DNA of 39,011 bases, from positions 1-39,011 of the forward strand of contig JACRGO010000046.1 in the NCBI GenBank assembly GCA_016212295.1, in the 5' to 3' direction. A model generated the notes under the pieces. That model saw nothing but the letters and a program-made list of their open reading frames with translations. It made no database searches and had not been told where the DNA came from. This stretch comes from Nitrospinota bacterium. Lineage in GTDB: Bacteria > Nitrospinota > Nitrospinia > JACRGO01. The first letter of the stretch is position 1, and every line of letters starts with the position of its first letter. This document shows positions 23,418 through 31,126 of the stretch, one piece after another. A program made the position numbers and the translations under genes.

Positions 23418-23502
23418 AAGCCACAAGGAAACACAAAGAAATAGTAAAAGATATTTTAAATTTCAGATTGCGGATTTCAGATTGGAAAAATATAAAAAAA
23501 AC
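23418..23502 (+). repeat. 84-bp direct repeat flanking the relBE-like module (right copy)
   Basis: Partner of 22701-22784. It is preceded by TTTGCCACGAAGACACAAAG, another repeat-type string. It ends about 45 bp before the promoter of the divergent Phd/ParE module. Confidence 0.75.
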
Positions 23503-23546
23503 CACCACAAATCTAAAATTAATTTCATCGGCTTGGCGGCGGGTTC

Positions 23547-23573
23547 TTGACTTTATCATTAAAGTGATATAAT
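23547..23573 (+). promoter_or_regulatory. Promoter and candidate operator of the Phd/ParE module
   Basis: TTGACT (23547-23552) and TATAAT (23568-23573) stand 15 bp apart, short but acceptable. Between and partly over the -10 lies a perfect inverted repeat TATCA-N6-TGATA, followed by a second TGATATAA. Such a site would suit autorepression by the Phd-type antitoxin. Confidence 0.55.
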
Positions 23574-23600
23574 TTTGATATAAAAACTAAGGAGGAAGCC

Positions 23601-23873
23601 ATGCCGGTTATTAAACCTATTTCAGACCTGCGGAACAAAGCGAACGAAATATCGGAAATCGCGCGCCATCATGACGAGCCGATATTCATTACCAAAAACG
23701 GTGAAGGCGATATGGTTGTCATGTCGATGGCTCATTACGGCAAGCTGCAGATGAAGCTCAATTTATATGGCAAGCTTGCGGTTGCTCAATCTCAAAAAGC
23801 CAATGGCGATAAGGGGAAGACTCTTTCCGGCGTCATGAAAGGCATACGAAAGCTGATCCATGAAGCAGGCTGA
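23601..23873 (+). CDS. Phd/YefM-family antitoxin
   Basis: The 90-residue protein matches the Phd/YefM pattern: MPVIKPISDLRNKANEISEIARHHDEPIFITKNGEGDMVVMSMAHYGKLQ, in which the N-terminal half dimerises and binds DNA. The C-terminal tail (TLSGVMKGIRKLIHEAG) would wrap the toxin. AAGGAGG lies 5 nt before the ATG. The gene overlaps the toxin gene by 14 nt. It sits divergently from the RelE-like module, so two toxin-antitoxin pairs stand back to back. Confidence 0.93.
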   Translation: MPVIKPISDLRNKANEISEIARHHDEPIFITKNGEGDMVVMSMAHYGKLQMKLNLYGKLAVAQSQKANGDKGKTLSGVMKGIRKLIHEAG

Positions 23874-24168
23874 ATATACAGCGCGATTACTGCAAGCCGC
23901 CGAAGAGGATTTGAACGAGGCCATAGCATACATTGCCCTTGATAATCCGGCGGCAGCCAAAGCCTTAGCTGATAAAATTGAAAATAGCCTGTCTAATCTC
24001 TCCTCCTACCCCTTTATCGGCAAGATACCCAATGAAGAAGGGCTTGCCGGCATGGGATATCGCTTTCTCGTTGTTCAAAACTATCTTATTTTTTACACAA
24101 TTGAACGGCGGGTTATTTTGGTCCATCGTATAATTCATGGCGCGCGGGATTATTTGAGTTTATTGTGA
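23860..24168 (+). CDS. ParE/RelE-family toxin
   Basis: The 102-residue toxin of the Phd pair: AAEEDLNEAIAYIALDNPAAAKALADKIENSLSNLSSYPFIGKI, then YRFLVVQNYLIFYTIERRVILVHRIIHGARDY, the ParE C-terminal signature. ParE proteins act on DNA gyrase, RelE proteins on translation; the HRIIHGARDY ending favours ParE. Its last 19 nt overlap, tail to tail, the end of the NtrC-family regulator gene on the other strand. Confidence 0.93.
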   Translation: MKQAEYTARLLQAAEEDLNEAIAYIALDNPAAAKALADKIENSLSNLSSYPFIGKIPNEEGLAGMGYRFLVVQNYLIFYTIERRVILVHRIIHGARDYLSLL

Positions 24169-25580
24169 CCGCTTTGTTTTTTCAGTTTCCTGTGCAGGGT
24201 GGAATAGCCTATGCCAAGGATTTCCGCTGCGCGGGTAAGGTTGTTGTCCGCCAGTTTCAACACATCCGCGATGTGTTTTTGCTCCACCTCCTCCAGCGTT
24301 GGCATGGAATCCGGCTGTAGCGCCGAGGCATTGGAAAAACCGGATACGCCGTCCCTGTCAGGGGCCTTGCCTTTAATGGCCTTTGAAAATGGGGAGGTGG
24401 AAAGGGGCTCGCCGTCCCTGGCCATGGCGACCGCGTCAGCTGCCATGTTCTCCAATTCCCTTATATTCCCGGGAAAATCGTATCGTGACAGCATATCCGC
24501 CAACCGCTCCGGGCAAGTTGGGGGGGATTTTTTCAACATCTTAGCGTGTTTTTTTATGAAATGGTCCAGCAGAAGCGGCAAATCGCTTGTGCGTTCCCTG
24601 AGCGGCGGCAGATGAATGCGGTGCGTGTTGAGGCGGTAGAACAAATCCATCCGGAATTTTCCGTCCTTCATTTTTTTTTCAAGGTCGCTGTTGGTGGCGA
24701 CGATTATCCTTGCGTTAGTCTTTTCCTTCCTGTCAGATCCCAGTGGATGGAATTCCCTTTCCTGAAGAAGGCGCAGCAGCTTTTGTTGGGACACATTTTC
24801 AATGTCCCATATCTCGTCAAGGAAAATGGCCCCGTTTTCCGCCTTCCGCAGAAGGCCTTCACGCCCCTTGTCCGCCCCGGTGAAGGCCCCGCTGGAGTGC
24901 CCGAACAGGGCGTCGGAAAAAAGGGCGTCGTCAAGGCCCGCGAGATTCACCGCCACGAATTCCCCGGTGAGTCCGCCCAACTTGTAAGCGCATCTCGCTA
25001 TCAATTCCTTGCCGGTCCCGCTCTCCCCCGTGATCAGTATGGGATAGGGGGTCCTGGCGATGGCCTCCAGGTAAATGAAAATGGATTTCATCCGCGGATG
25101 GCCGGACACGATTTCCCGCATGGCGCCGGGATTTTTTATACCCTCTTCCAGGAGCCCCTGCTTCAGGGCTAAATTCTCCTCCTCAAGCATCCTCACGTAA
25201 AAGGCGTTTTCCAGCGCGGAAATAAGACGCGCCGGGTCGACCGGCTTTATGATATAGTCCTTGGCCCCGGCCCTCCAGCATGAGACCACGGTTTCCAGGC
25301 CGGATTTCGCGGTTATCACCAGCGTGGAAATATGAGGATGCCTTTCGGATATAAGGGCAAGAAGCTCCTCTCCGGAAAGGCCTGGCATGGTCAGGTCCAG
25401 CAGCACGATGGAGAAACGGCCTTTTTCCAGCGTGTCCATTGCAAGGCGGCTGTCGTTGATCGCTGTTACATCGTTGTATCCTGCGCCGCGCAGATTGATG
25501 GCCATGCTGAAGGCCAGTTCCTGATCATCCTCCACGATAAGGATTTTCGCGTCAGGCCTGAGAAGTTGTGGTTGAGGCAT
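24150..25580 (-). CDS. NtrC-family sigma-54-dependent response regulator
   Basis: A 476-residue enhancer-binding protein. Receiver domain (11-130) with D62 as phospho-acceptor and the DLTMPGLSG and KP motifs; AAA+ domain (about 155-395) with Walker A GESGTGKE, GAFTGA (231-236) for sigma-54 contact, and Walker B AIFLDE (251-256). The C-terminal Fis-type helix-turn-helix is NLTRAAEILGIGYSTLHRKLKK. It activates sigma-54 promoters after phosphorylation by the kinase encoded just upstream. Start: ATG 25580 because MPQPQLLRPDAKILIVEDD opens the receiver; an upstream frame of 55 residues is repeat DNA. The gene end overlaps the ParE-like gene by 19 nt. Confidence 0.95.
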   Translation of the reverse strand: MPQPQLLRPDAKILIVEDDQELAFSMAINLRGAGYNDVTAINDSRLAMDTLEKGRFSIVLLDLTMPGLSGEELLALISERHPHISTLVITAKSGLETVVSCWRAGAKDYIIKPVDPARLISALENAFYVRMLEEENLALKQGLLEEGIKNPGAMREIVSGHPRMKSIFIYLEAIARTPYPILITGESGTGKELIARCAYKLGGLTGEFVAVNLAGLDDALFSDALFGHSSGAFTGADKGREGLLRKAENGAIFLDEIWDIENVSQQKLLRLLQEREFHPLGSDRKEKTNARIIVATNSDLEKKMKDGKFRMDLFYRLNTHRIHLPPLRERTSDLPLLLDHFIKKHAKMLKKSPPTCPERLADMLSRYDFPGNIRELENMAADAVAMARDGEPLSTSPFSKAIKGKAPDRDGVSGFSNASALQPDSMPTLEEVEQKHIADVLKLADNNLTRAAEILGIGYSTLHRKLKKQSGHNKLK

Positions 25581-25587
25581 TAGAAAA

Positions 25588-25695
25588 AGTGAGCTAAAGT
25601 TTAAAGTTGTAAAATTTCGGAGGGGGCAGTTGTCAGGGATAGTATATGACAGGAACGCGCCATGAGTCGAGCACAACTCAAGACGCTTTAGTGAA
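25588..25695. repeat. Palindromic repeat between kinase and regulator genes
   Basis: GTGAGCTAAAGTTTAAAGTTGT on the left and ACAACTCAAGACGCTTTAGTGAAG on the right form an imperfect hairpin related to 11911-12033. On the minus strand, CATATACTATCC near 25640 is a weak promoter-like string for the regulator. Confidence 0.55.
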
Positions 25696-25763
25696 GTAAA
25701 ACCTGACATTCCCTGAAAACTGCACCCTGATACCTGCCCCCTCATCCTCCCTATCCCCTCTTA

Positions 25764-27713
25764 CTAAACTGGCAGAGCCACTGTCACGGTCGTCCCCTTG
25801 CCCGGCTTTGACTCCACCTTGAAGTCCCCTCCGTGGTCCTTTATTATTCCATAAGCTATCGGCGCTCCCAAGCCCGTGCCCCCGGATGCCTGTCTCGTTG
25901 TAAAAAAAGGTTCAGTGATACGGCGCAGGGTCTCCAGGTCCATTCCCCTCCCGGTGTCCATGATTTTAATAACAATGCGGCCGCTATCCTGGTCCCTGGC
26001 GGCGTTGACCTCCACCTTTTGGGTGGGCCTGGTGAGGGACTGAAGGGCGTTCATGATAAGGTTGACCATGGCTTGCTCCAGCTTCAGCCTGTTCCCTTTT
26101 ATCCTGGGCAGGTCCCCTATGCTGATTTTGAAGCGCCGCGTATTTTTCTTGATGAGGCTTTCCAGCAGGTCCGTTGCATACAAAATGGCCTTTTTGACGT
26201 CAACTTCCTCCTCTAATCCAGATAAATCCTTGCAAGCAAAGTTTTGCAGTCCTGCGGCTATGCCTTTGATTCTCTCCGCGCCCTTAAGTATCCCTGATGT
26301 TAATCTATCGAATGCCTTAATTGTCTCCTCAATGGGCAGGCCTGCCAGTTTTTTCCTGTCCTCGATTTTCGCCGCGGCAAGAATGAGGGGCTTTGCATCG
26401 GCCCATATCCTGTCAAGAAATGGTGCGTTGAGAATTATATAATTGTTGGGATTTTGTATCTCGTGGGCCACGCCGGCGGCAAGGGTCCCAAGGGAGACCA
26501 TTTTATCGGCGTGGCGCAGCATCTCCCGCTGCCGCCTCTCCTTTTCTTCCTCAAGTTTTTTTTCCGTTATATCCTCCTTTACCTCGATAAAATGGGTAAT
26601 ATCGCCATTTGCGTTTTTAATGGAAGAGATGCAGGCGAGTTCCCAAAAGAGTTCCCCGTTCTTCTTCCGGTTATGGAATTCCCCCCTCCATTCACCGCCT
26701 GATGTAATAATGTCCCATAACTGTTTATATTCCTCTTGTGATGTTTTTCCTGATTTTAAAAACCGGGGATTTTTCCCCATGACTTCCTCGAGGGTGTAGC
26801 CGGCCACTTGAGTGAATTTCGGGTTTGCATACTCAATATTTCCCATTGTGTCCGTGATTATAATGGAAACGGGGCATTGCTCCACGGCATGGGACAATTT
26901 CCGCAACTCCTCTTCAATTCGCTTGCGTTGGGTGATGTCCGTGGAGATCCCGCACACCGCGTTGATTGCCCCATTAGGACCAAAAAGCGGGAATTTTATG
27001 GAAATATAACTATGCATGCCATCGTCCTGCGGGACAGTCTCCTCGAATTCCAGGGACACCCCGGTCTTCATGACCTTTATGTCGTTTGCCCGAAAGGCGT
27101 CCGCCTTGTCCTTGGGAAAGATATCATGGTCGGTCTTCCCTACGATATCCTTGTTGGAAACATGGAAGAGTTTTTCAAACCGCCGGTTAACGAAGGTATA
27201 CCGTCCCTCCTTGTCCTTGACGTAAATAACCGCGGTTGTGTTATCCATAATGGACTGGAACCTTATTTCGCTTTCCCTGAGGTTTTCCTCGGCTTCCCTC
27301 AACCTTTTTTCAAGGGACGACTGCGCCGCCGCCCTCAGGACAGCCATTGGCAGAAGGTCCCTGAAACCTTCGTCCTTGATTAAATAATCCTCCGCGCCCA
27401 GCTTCATCATCTCCACCGCGATTTTCGCGTCCTGGGAAGCGGTCATTACAATGAAGGGGACCCGATTATTTTGATATGCCTGGGATTCGACGATACCTTT
27501 ACCTGTCATGTCCGCCAAATAGTAATCAAGCAGCAATAAATTATATGCGCCGCCGCCGGCCAGGAGGTCCAGCGCTCCCGCGCCGCTGGAAACGGTTTCA
27601 ACGGCAAGATCAAAGCCTTGCAGTATCTTCTGAATAATGCGCGAGAATGCCGGATCGTCTTCCACAACCAGGATACGGAAAGCACGCGTGTCGTTTTTTT
27701 CTGTTTTTATCAT
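25764..27713 (-). CDS. Hybrid sensor histidine kinase, receiver-PAS-PAS-HisKA-HATPase
   Basis: The soluble-looking 649-residue protein has an N-terminal receiver domain (13-130, D63 in LLLLDYYLAD, K113), a coiled linker, two PAS domains (about 150-265 and 275-390, each ending in a DITQRK/DITEKK PAC-like motif), then HisKA with H417 in AAGVAHEIQNPNNY and an HATPase_c domain. The ATPase boxes are intact: NLIMNALQS (N), DTGRGMD (G1), EPFFTT (F), GTGLGAPIA (G2). No membrane span is present, so it senses a cytoplasmic cue, perhaps redox or small ligand through PAS. It is upstream of the NtrC-type regulator on the same strand, 183 nt apart, and is its likely partner. The N-terminal receiver suggests input from another kinase. 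Confidence 0.95.
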   Translation of the reverse strand: MIKTEKNDTRAFRILVVEDDPAFSRIIQKILQGFDLAVETVSSGAGALDLLAGGGAYNLLLLDYYLADMTGKGIVESQAYQNNRVPFIVMTASQDAKIAVEMMKLGAEDYLIKDEGFRDLLPMAVLRAAAQSSLEKRLREAEENLRESEIRFQSIMDNTTAVIYVKDKEGRYTFVNRRFEKLFHVSNKDIVGKTDHDIFPKDKADAFRANDIKVMKTGVSLEFEETVPQDDGMHSYISIKFPLFGPNGAINAVCGISTDITQRKRIEEELRKLSHAVEQCPVSIIITDTMGNIEYANPKFTQVAGYTLEEVMGKNPRFLKSGKTSQEEYKQLWDIITSGGEWRGEFHNRKKNGELFWELACISSIKNANGDITHFIEVKEDITEKKLEEEKERRQREMLRHADKMVSLGTLAAGVAHEIQNPNNYIILNAPFLDRIWADAKPLILAAAKIEDRKKLAGLPIEETIKAFDRLTSGILKGAERIKGIAAGLQNFACKDLSGLEEEVDVKKAILYATDLLESLIKKNTRRFKISIGDLPRIKGNRLKLEQAMVNLIMNALQSLTRPTQKVEVNAARDQDSGRIVIKIMDTGRGMDLETLRRITEPFFTTRQASGGTGLGAPIAYGIIKDHGGDFKVESKPGKGTTVTVALPV

Positions 27714-27751
27714 AGGCTTAAAAAAAATTCTTTCACCGCAATTGAAAAGTA

Positions 27752-27916
27752 AATTCGAAATCCGAATAACGAAATCCTAAACAATATCAAAATTCAAAGG
27801 CTCAAATTTCAAAACTCAGGCCAGCGTGGTTTGGTATATTGAATTTGGTTATTCGGATTTGTTTCGTATTTCTATATTCGGTATCCGGATTTTGGTTGCG
27901 GCGAAGCCGCGCCATG
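27752..27916. repeat. Long imperfect hairpin plus module A'
   Basis: GAAATCCGAATAACGAAATCC and TCAAAATTCAAAGG on the left pair with TTGAATTTGGTTATTCGGATT and TTTCGTATTTC on the right. The element ends in ATTTTGGTTGCGGCGAAGCC, GCGCCATGG, a module A' relative. It lies just upstream of the histidine kinase and downstream of cobO. Confidence 0.7.
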
Positions 27917-27927
27917 GTGAACCATCA

Positions 27928-28446
27928 CTAAAACTCTATCCCTTTTTGCGCCCTGACCTTTTTTTTGTAATGGTGCTTGATCTCCTTCATCTCAGTGACG
28001 GTGTCTGCCATGTCCATGACTTCCTGCTTCGCGTTTCTGCCGGTCAGCACCACGTGCAGGTCCGGGTCTTTTTCCGCTAGGAATTCCAAGACCTTCTCCA
28101 GCGGAAGGAACCCGTGATGGAGGGCGATATTGATTTCGTCCAGGATCAGTATCTGATAATTTCCCGGCCTGATCTTCTCCATGCAAAACTCCCAGGCGCT
28201 CGCGGCCGCGGCAGCGTCCTTTTCCAGGTCCTTGCTCTTCCAGGTGAAGCCTTCTCCCATCTGGTGGACCTCGAAGGCGGCGCCGAATTTTCCGAGGGAC
28301 AGCAGTTCTCCGCTGGGGCGGCTTTTGATGAATTGGACCATCAGGACCCGGAGGCCTGCGCCGACGGCCCGGACCCCGAGTCCAACAGCGGCGGTGGTTT
28401 TGCCCTTGCCGTCTCCTGTGTGGACTATAATCAGGCCTTTGCCCAT
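27928..28446 (-). CDS. cobO: Corrinoid adenosyltransferase (CobO/BtuR family)
   Basis: The enzyme transfers the adenosyl group of ATP to Co(I) of cobyrinic diamide or cobalamin, giving the B12 coenzyme form. The 172-residue protein has the unusual P-loop GDGKGKTTAAVGLG near the N terminus, VLMVQFIKSRPSGE, EGFTWKSKD, the Walker-B-like ILILDEINIALHHGFL and VVLTGRNAKQEVMDMADTVTEMKEIKHHYKKKVRAQKGIEF. These are standard CobA/CobO/BtuR signatures. No other cobalamin gene is nearby, and the short spacer to trpD (71 nt) leaves no room for a cobalamin riboswitch. It is divergent from trpD. Confidence 0.95.
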   Translation of the reverse strand: MGKGLIIVHTGDGKGKTTAAVGLGVRAVGAGLRVLMVQFIKSRPSGELLSLGKFGAAFEVHQMGEGFTWKSKDLEKDAAAAASAWEFCMEKIRPGNYQILILDEINIALHHGFLPLEKVLEFLAEKDPDLHVVLTGRNAKQEVMDMADTVTEMKEIKHHYKKKVRAQKGIEF

Positions 28447-28506
28447 TTTTTACTCTTTCATTGCGCGGCTATATATATTGCAGCAGATAATTTTTTTGTT
28501 TTGGGA

Positions 28507-28512
28507 TATAAT
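28507..28512 (+). promoter_or_regulatory. -10 element close to trpD start
   Basis: TATAAT lies only 5 nt before the trpD ATG (28518). No convincing -35 sits at 16-18 bp. If used, transcription would start at or next to the ATG, giving a leaderless message. Confidence 0.4.
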
Positions 28513-28517
28513 ATACC

Positions 28518-29573
28518 ATGTCCGAAAAAATAAAAAAAACGTTATCAAAATTGATTGAGTTCCAGGACCTCACGCGAGTGGAGATGATCGGCGCCATGAG
28601 GGAGATCGTGAACGGCGAGGCCACGGACGCGCAGATCGGGGCTTGGATCACGGCCCTCAGGATGAAGGGCGAAAAGGTGGAGGAGATCACTGGGGCAGCT
28701 GAAGTCCTTCGCGAGGAGTGCGTCAGGATCGACGCCGGCGGCGGAATGGTGGTGGATCTTTGCGGGACCGGAGGGGACGGGGCAGGCGCCTTCAACATCT
28801 CCACTACAGCCGCCTTCGTGGCGGCCGGGGCCGGGGCCACTGTCGCGAAACACGGAAACCGGGCGGTTTCCTCCTCCTCCGGGAGCGCTGACCTCCTTGT
28901 CGCCCTTGGAGTAAAAATAGACGTTTCGCCAGGGATAATGGAGGAATGTCTGAAGTCCATCCACATAGGATTTCTTTTCGCGCAGGCCCTTCATCCAGCC
29001 ATGAAGCGCGCCGACGGGCCGAGAAGGGAGACCGGGATTCGCTCCATTTTCAACATCCTCGGACCGCTCTCGAATCCCGCCGGGGCGCAGGCCCAACTGG
29101 TAGGGGTCCACAGGCGGGATTTGGTGGAGCCCATAGCGTCGACCTTGAAAAACCTCGGCCTGAAAAGGGCCTTAGTGGTCCACGGCCTGGACGGCCTGGA
29201 CGAGATCACTCTTGCGGCCGAGACCTTTGCCGCTGAGTTGAAGGACGGGGAAATACGCGCCTTCAACCTCAGACCTGAGGACTTTGGCTTAAAGCGGTGC
29301 GTTTTGAAGGATTTGGCCGGCGGAGGCCCGGAGGAGAACGCGAAAATAACCATGCGGATTTTAAAAGGCGAAAAGGGGCCTTGCCGTGACGTCACCCTCA
29401 TGAACGCCGGGGCGGCAATCATGGTCGCTGGCCAGGCAGAGGACCTTTCAAGGGGAATAGAGCTTGCCGGGGAGTCCATCGACTCCGGCAAGGCGTTGCG
29501 GAAGCTGGAGGATTTGATACGCTTGACCAATTCGCACAACCAAAAGGAAAACAAAATCCCAAATGACAAATAG
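28518..29573 (+). CDS. trpD: Anthranilate phosphoribosyltransferase
   Basis: TrpD joins anthranilate to phosphoribosyl pyrophosphate in tryptophan synthesis. The 351-residue protein has the family core: GEATDAQIGAWITALRMKGE, the PRPP site DLCGTGGDGAGAFNISTTAAFVAAGAGATVAKHGNRAVSSSSGSADLL, GFLFAQALHPAMK, RRETGIRSIFNILGPLSNPAGA, VVHGLDGLDEI, and the terminal NAGAA and LA(G)ES segments. No other trp gene is present in the window. The C-terminal residues SHNQKENKIPNDK and the TAG come from the 'caaaatcccaaa' repeat and share sequence with the tail of the TIM-barrel protein. ATG 28518 has no Shine-Dalgarno site and may be leaderless. Confidence 0.95.
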   Translation: MSEKIKKTLSKLIEFQDLTRVEMIGAMREIVNGEATDAQIGAWITALRMKGEKVEEITGAAEVLREECVRIDAGGGMVVDLCGTGGDGAGAFNISTTAAFVAAGAGATVAKHGNRAVSSSSGSADLLVALGVKIDVSPGIMEECLKSIHIGFLFAQALHPAMKRADGPRRETGIRSIFNILGPLSNPAGAQAQLVGVHRRDLVEPIASTLKNLGLKRALVVHGLDGLDEITLAAETFAAELKDGEIRAFNLRPEDFGLKRCVLKDLAGGGPEENAKITMRILKGEKGPCRDVTLMNAGAAIMVAGQAEDLSRGIELAGESIDSGKALRKLEDLIRLTNSHNQKENKIPNDK

Positions 29574-29640
29574 CAAATTACAAATAAATTCCAAATTACA
29601 AGAACTGAATGTCCAAAACAATTCAATTGCCGCCAAAGGC
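29534..29640 (+). repeat. 'caaaatcccaaa' repeat module at the trpD 3' end
   Basis: CACAACCAAAAGGAAAAC, then AAAATCCCAAATGACAAATAG, runs through ATTACAAGAACTGAATGTCC to about 29630. It corresponds to 18655-18755 and 9320-9440. It provides the last 11 or so codons and the TAG of trpD. The inverse half is mostly missing in this copy. Confidence 0.85.
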
Positions 29641-29764
29641 CGCGCCAAGCTTTAGTGGATTATTTTTTTGTTTTGTGGTTAAATTTTGTTCCCTGTCTGC
29701 CTTCGGCACAGGCAGGCGGCTTGTCCGGGCCGGGTATTAAAAAATCAATTTAAAGGAAAATTTC

Positions 29765-31093
29765 ATGGAATTAAGAAACAACAGAATGGTTTCAACGGCC
29801 TTTATCGCCGCTCTTTTCCTGGCCATGGCTTTTTTTCCGCCCTTCTTTAAAGCGGAAGCGGACGACCTGCTGGACCTCCTGAAGGAAAAGGGGCTGTTGA
29901 CCGAGAAAGAGGCCGAAAGCCTCCAAAAGGGAGACAGCCAAAAACTTAAGGGAAAATTCAAGGACGGCTACAAGTGGGAAAGCGGCGACAAGACCGCCAG
30001 CATACAGATAGGGGGCCAGGTCCATGGCGACGTGGAAATATTCGAGGGCAACCATTCGAAACCGGCCAACATTTTCCTGAGAAGGGCCAGACTTCACGCA
30101 TCAGGCAAGTTTTATGAGTTCTATGAATGGAAGGTGCAGGGAGACTATGGCGAAGGCGCCTTCTCCGCCAAGGACCTTTTTATCAACATGCATTATGACG
30201 ACAGGATGCAGTTAAAGGTCGGCCAGTACAAGGAGCCGTTCGCCATGGAGCACCAGACTTCAAACAGATATACAGATTTCAAGGAGCGCAGCCTTATCAG
30301 CGCCAGGATAGGGCCGGACCGCGACATCGGAATCATGCTTCATGGAATTTGCGCTGAAGCCATCGTGGGATACCAACTGGGCGTTTTCAACGGCAGCGGG
30401 TCAAATCTGAAGGAAGACACGAACGGCGACAAGGACATAGCCATGAGGGTATGGTACGAGCCATTCAAGGACCTGCACGTTGGAGGCGCTTTCACATGGG
30501 GAAAATTGTCCAGGGGGCTTGTTGATTTCAAGCAAACCGGGTCCGGCACGAATTTGCTGGCCTTTGACAGCGCCAAGGTGGACGGGAAAGACATGGACCT
30601 GCTAAGGAGCGGGGCTGAGCTGGCCTATGGGATCGGGCCGGCAAGGATCGTGTCCGAATTCATGCGGGCCGATTACAGCAACGTGAATGTTATTTCCTCC
30701 GGGGCGCGGAATGATTTTTATGTGCAGGGGCTGTACGCCACCGCAAGCTGGTTCCTCACCGGCGAGGAGAAGCGGACCGAAAAGGGGGAGTTCGGAAGGA
30801 CCTACCCGAACCAGAATTTCAACTTCAAGACAGGCGGCCTTGGCGCGTGGGAACTGCTGTTCGGCTATGAATGGGTGGATGTGGACAGTGATTGGCTGAA
30901 CGTGGCGGGCCTGAGCGGCGCCGACAGGACCAACTCCTATAAAGCAGGCGTCAACTGGTACCACAACCCCATGTTTAAAATAGTGCTCGACTACGTATAC
31001 AACGACTATTCGGAAGCCATAGTGAAAATGGACAGCGGCGCGAAAAAAGACTATGAGCACATGGTCTGGATGAGGTTTGCGCTGGAGTTCTGA
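29765..31093 (+). CDS. OprO/OprP-type outer-membrane porin
   Basis: A predicted 16-strand outer-membrane channel of the phosphate-selective porin O/P family, 442 residues. After the signal peptide (RMVSTAFIAALFLAMAFFPPFFKAEA) it has the typical N-terminal helix motif DLLDLLKEKGLLTEKEAESLQK. Then come alternating amphipathic strands such as IQIGGQVHGDVEIF, RRARLHASGKFYEFYEWKVQGDYG, LKVGQYKEPFAMEHQTSNRYTDFKERSL, and a C-terminal strand ending in the phenylalanine (MVWMRFALEF) recognised by the BAM complex. AAGGA lies 8 nt before the ATG. The substrate is not known; family members pass phosphate, polyphosphate or other anions. No phosphate regulation box could be identified. Confidence 0.93.
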   Translation: MELRNNRMVSTAFIAALFLAMAFFPPFFKAEADDLLDLLKEKGLLTEKEAESLQKGDSQKLKGKFKDGYKWESGDKTASIQIGGQVHGDVEIFEGNHSKPANIFLRRARLHASGKFYEFYEWKVQGDYGEGAFSAKDLFINMHYDDRMQLKVGQYKEPFAMEHQTSNRYTDFKERSLISARIGPDRDIGIMLHGICAEAIVGYQLGVFNGSGSNLKEDTNGDKDIAMRVWYEPFKDLHVGGAFTWGKLSRGLVDFKQTGSGTNLLAFDSAKVDGKDMDLLRSGAELAYGIGPARIVSEFMRADYSNVNVISSGARNDFYVQGLYATASWFLTGEEKRTEKGEFGRTYPNQNFNFKTGGLGAWELLFGYEWVDVDSDWLNVAGLSGADRTNSYKAGVNWYHNPMFKIVLDYVYNDYSEAIVKMDSGAKKDYEHMVWMRFALEF

Positions 31094-31126
31094 CGGCAAT
31101 TGGTTCGGATTGAGGCGTGGAAGGAA

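Noticed and set aside
23350-23559. 70-residue N-terminal extension of the RelB-like antitoxin
   Set aside because: It reads through the 84-bp direct repeat; the TTG at 23349 has GGAGG at ideal spacing.
24546-25172. 208-codon plus-strand frame inside the NtrC-family gene
   Set aside because: Antisense shadow of conserved AAA+ sequence.
26808-27383. 191-codon plus-strand frame inside the kinase gene
   Set aside because: Antisense shadow of the PAS-domain region.
27928-28517. Cobalamin riboswitch before cobO
   Set aside because: Only 71 bp separate cobO and trpD, too short for the aptamer, and no B12-box-like string was seen.
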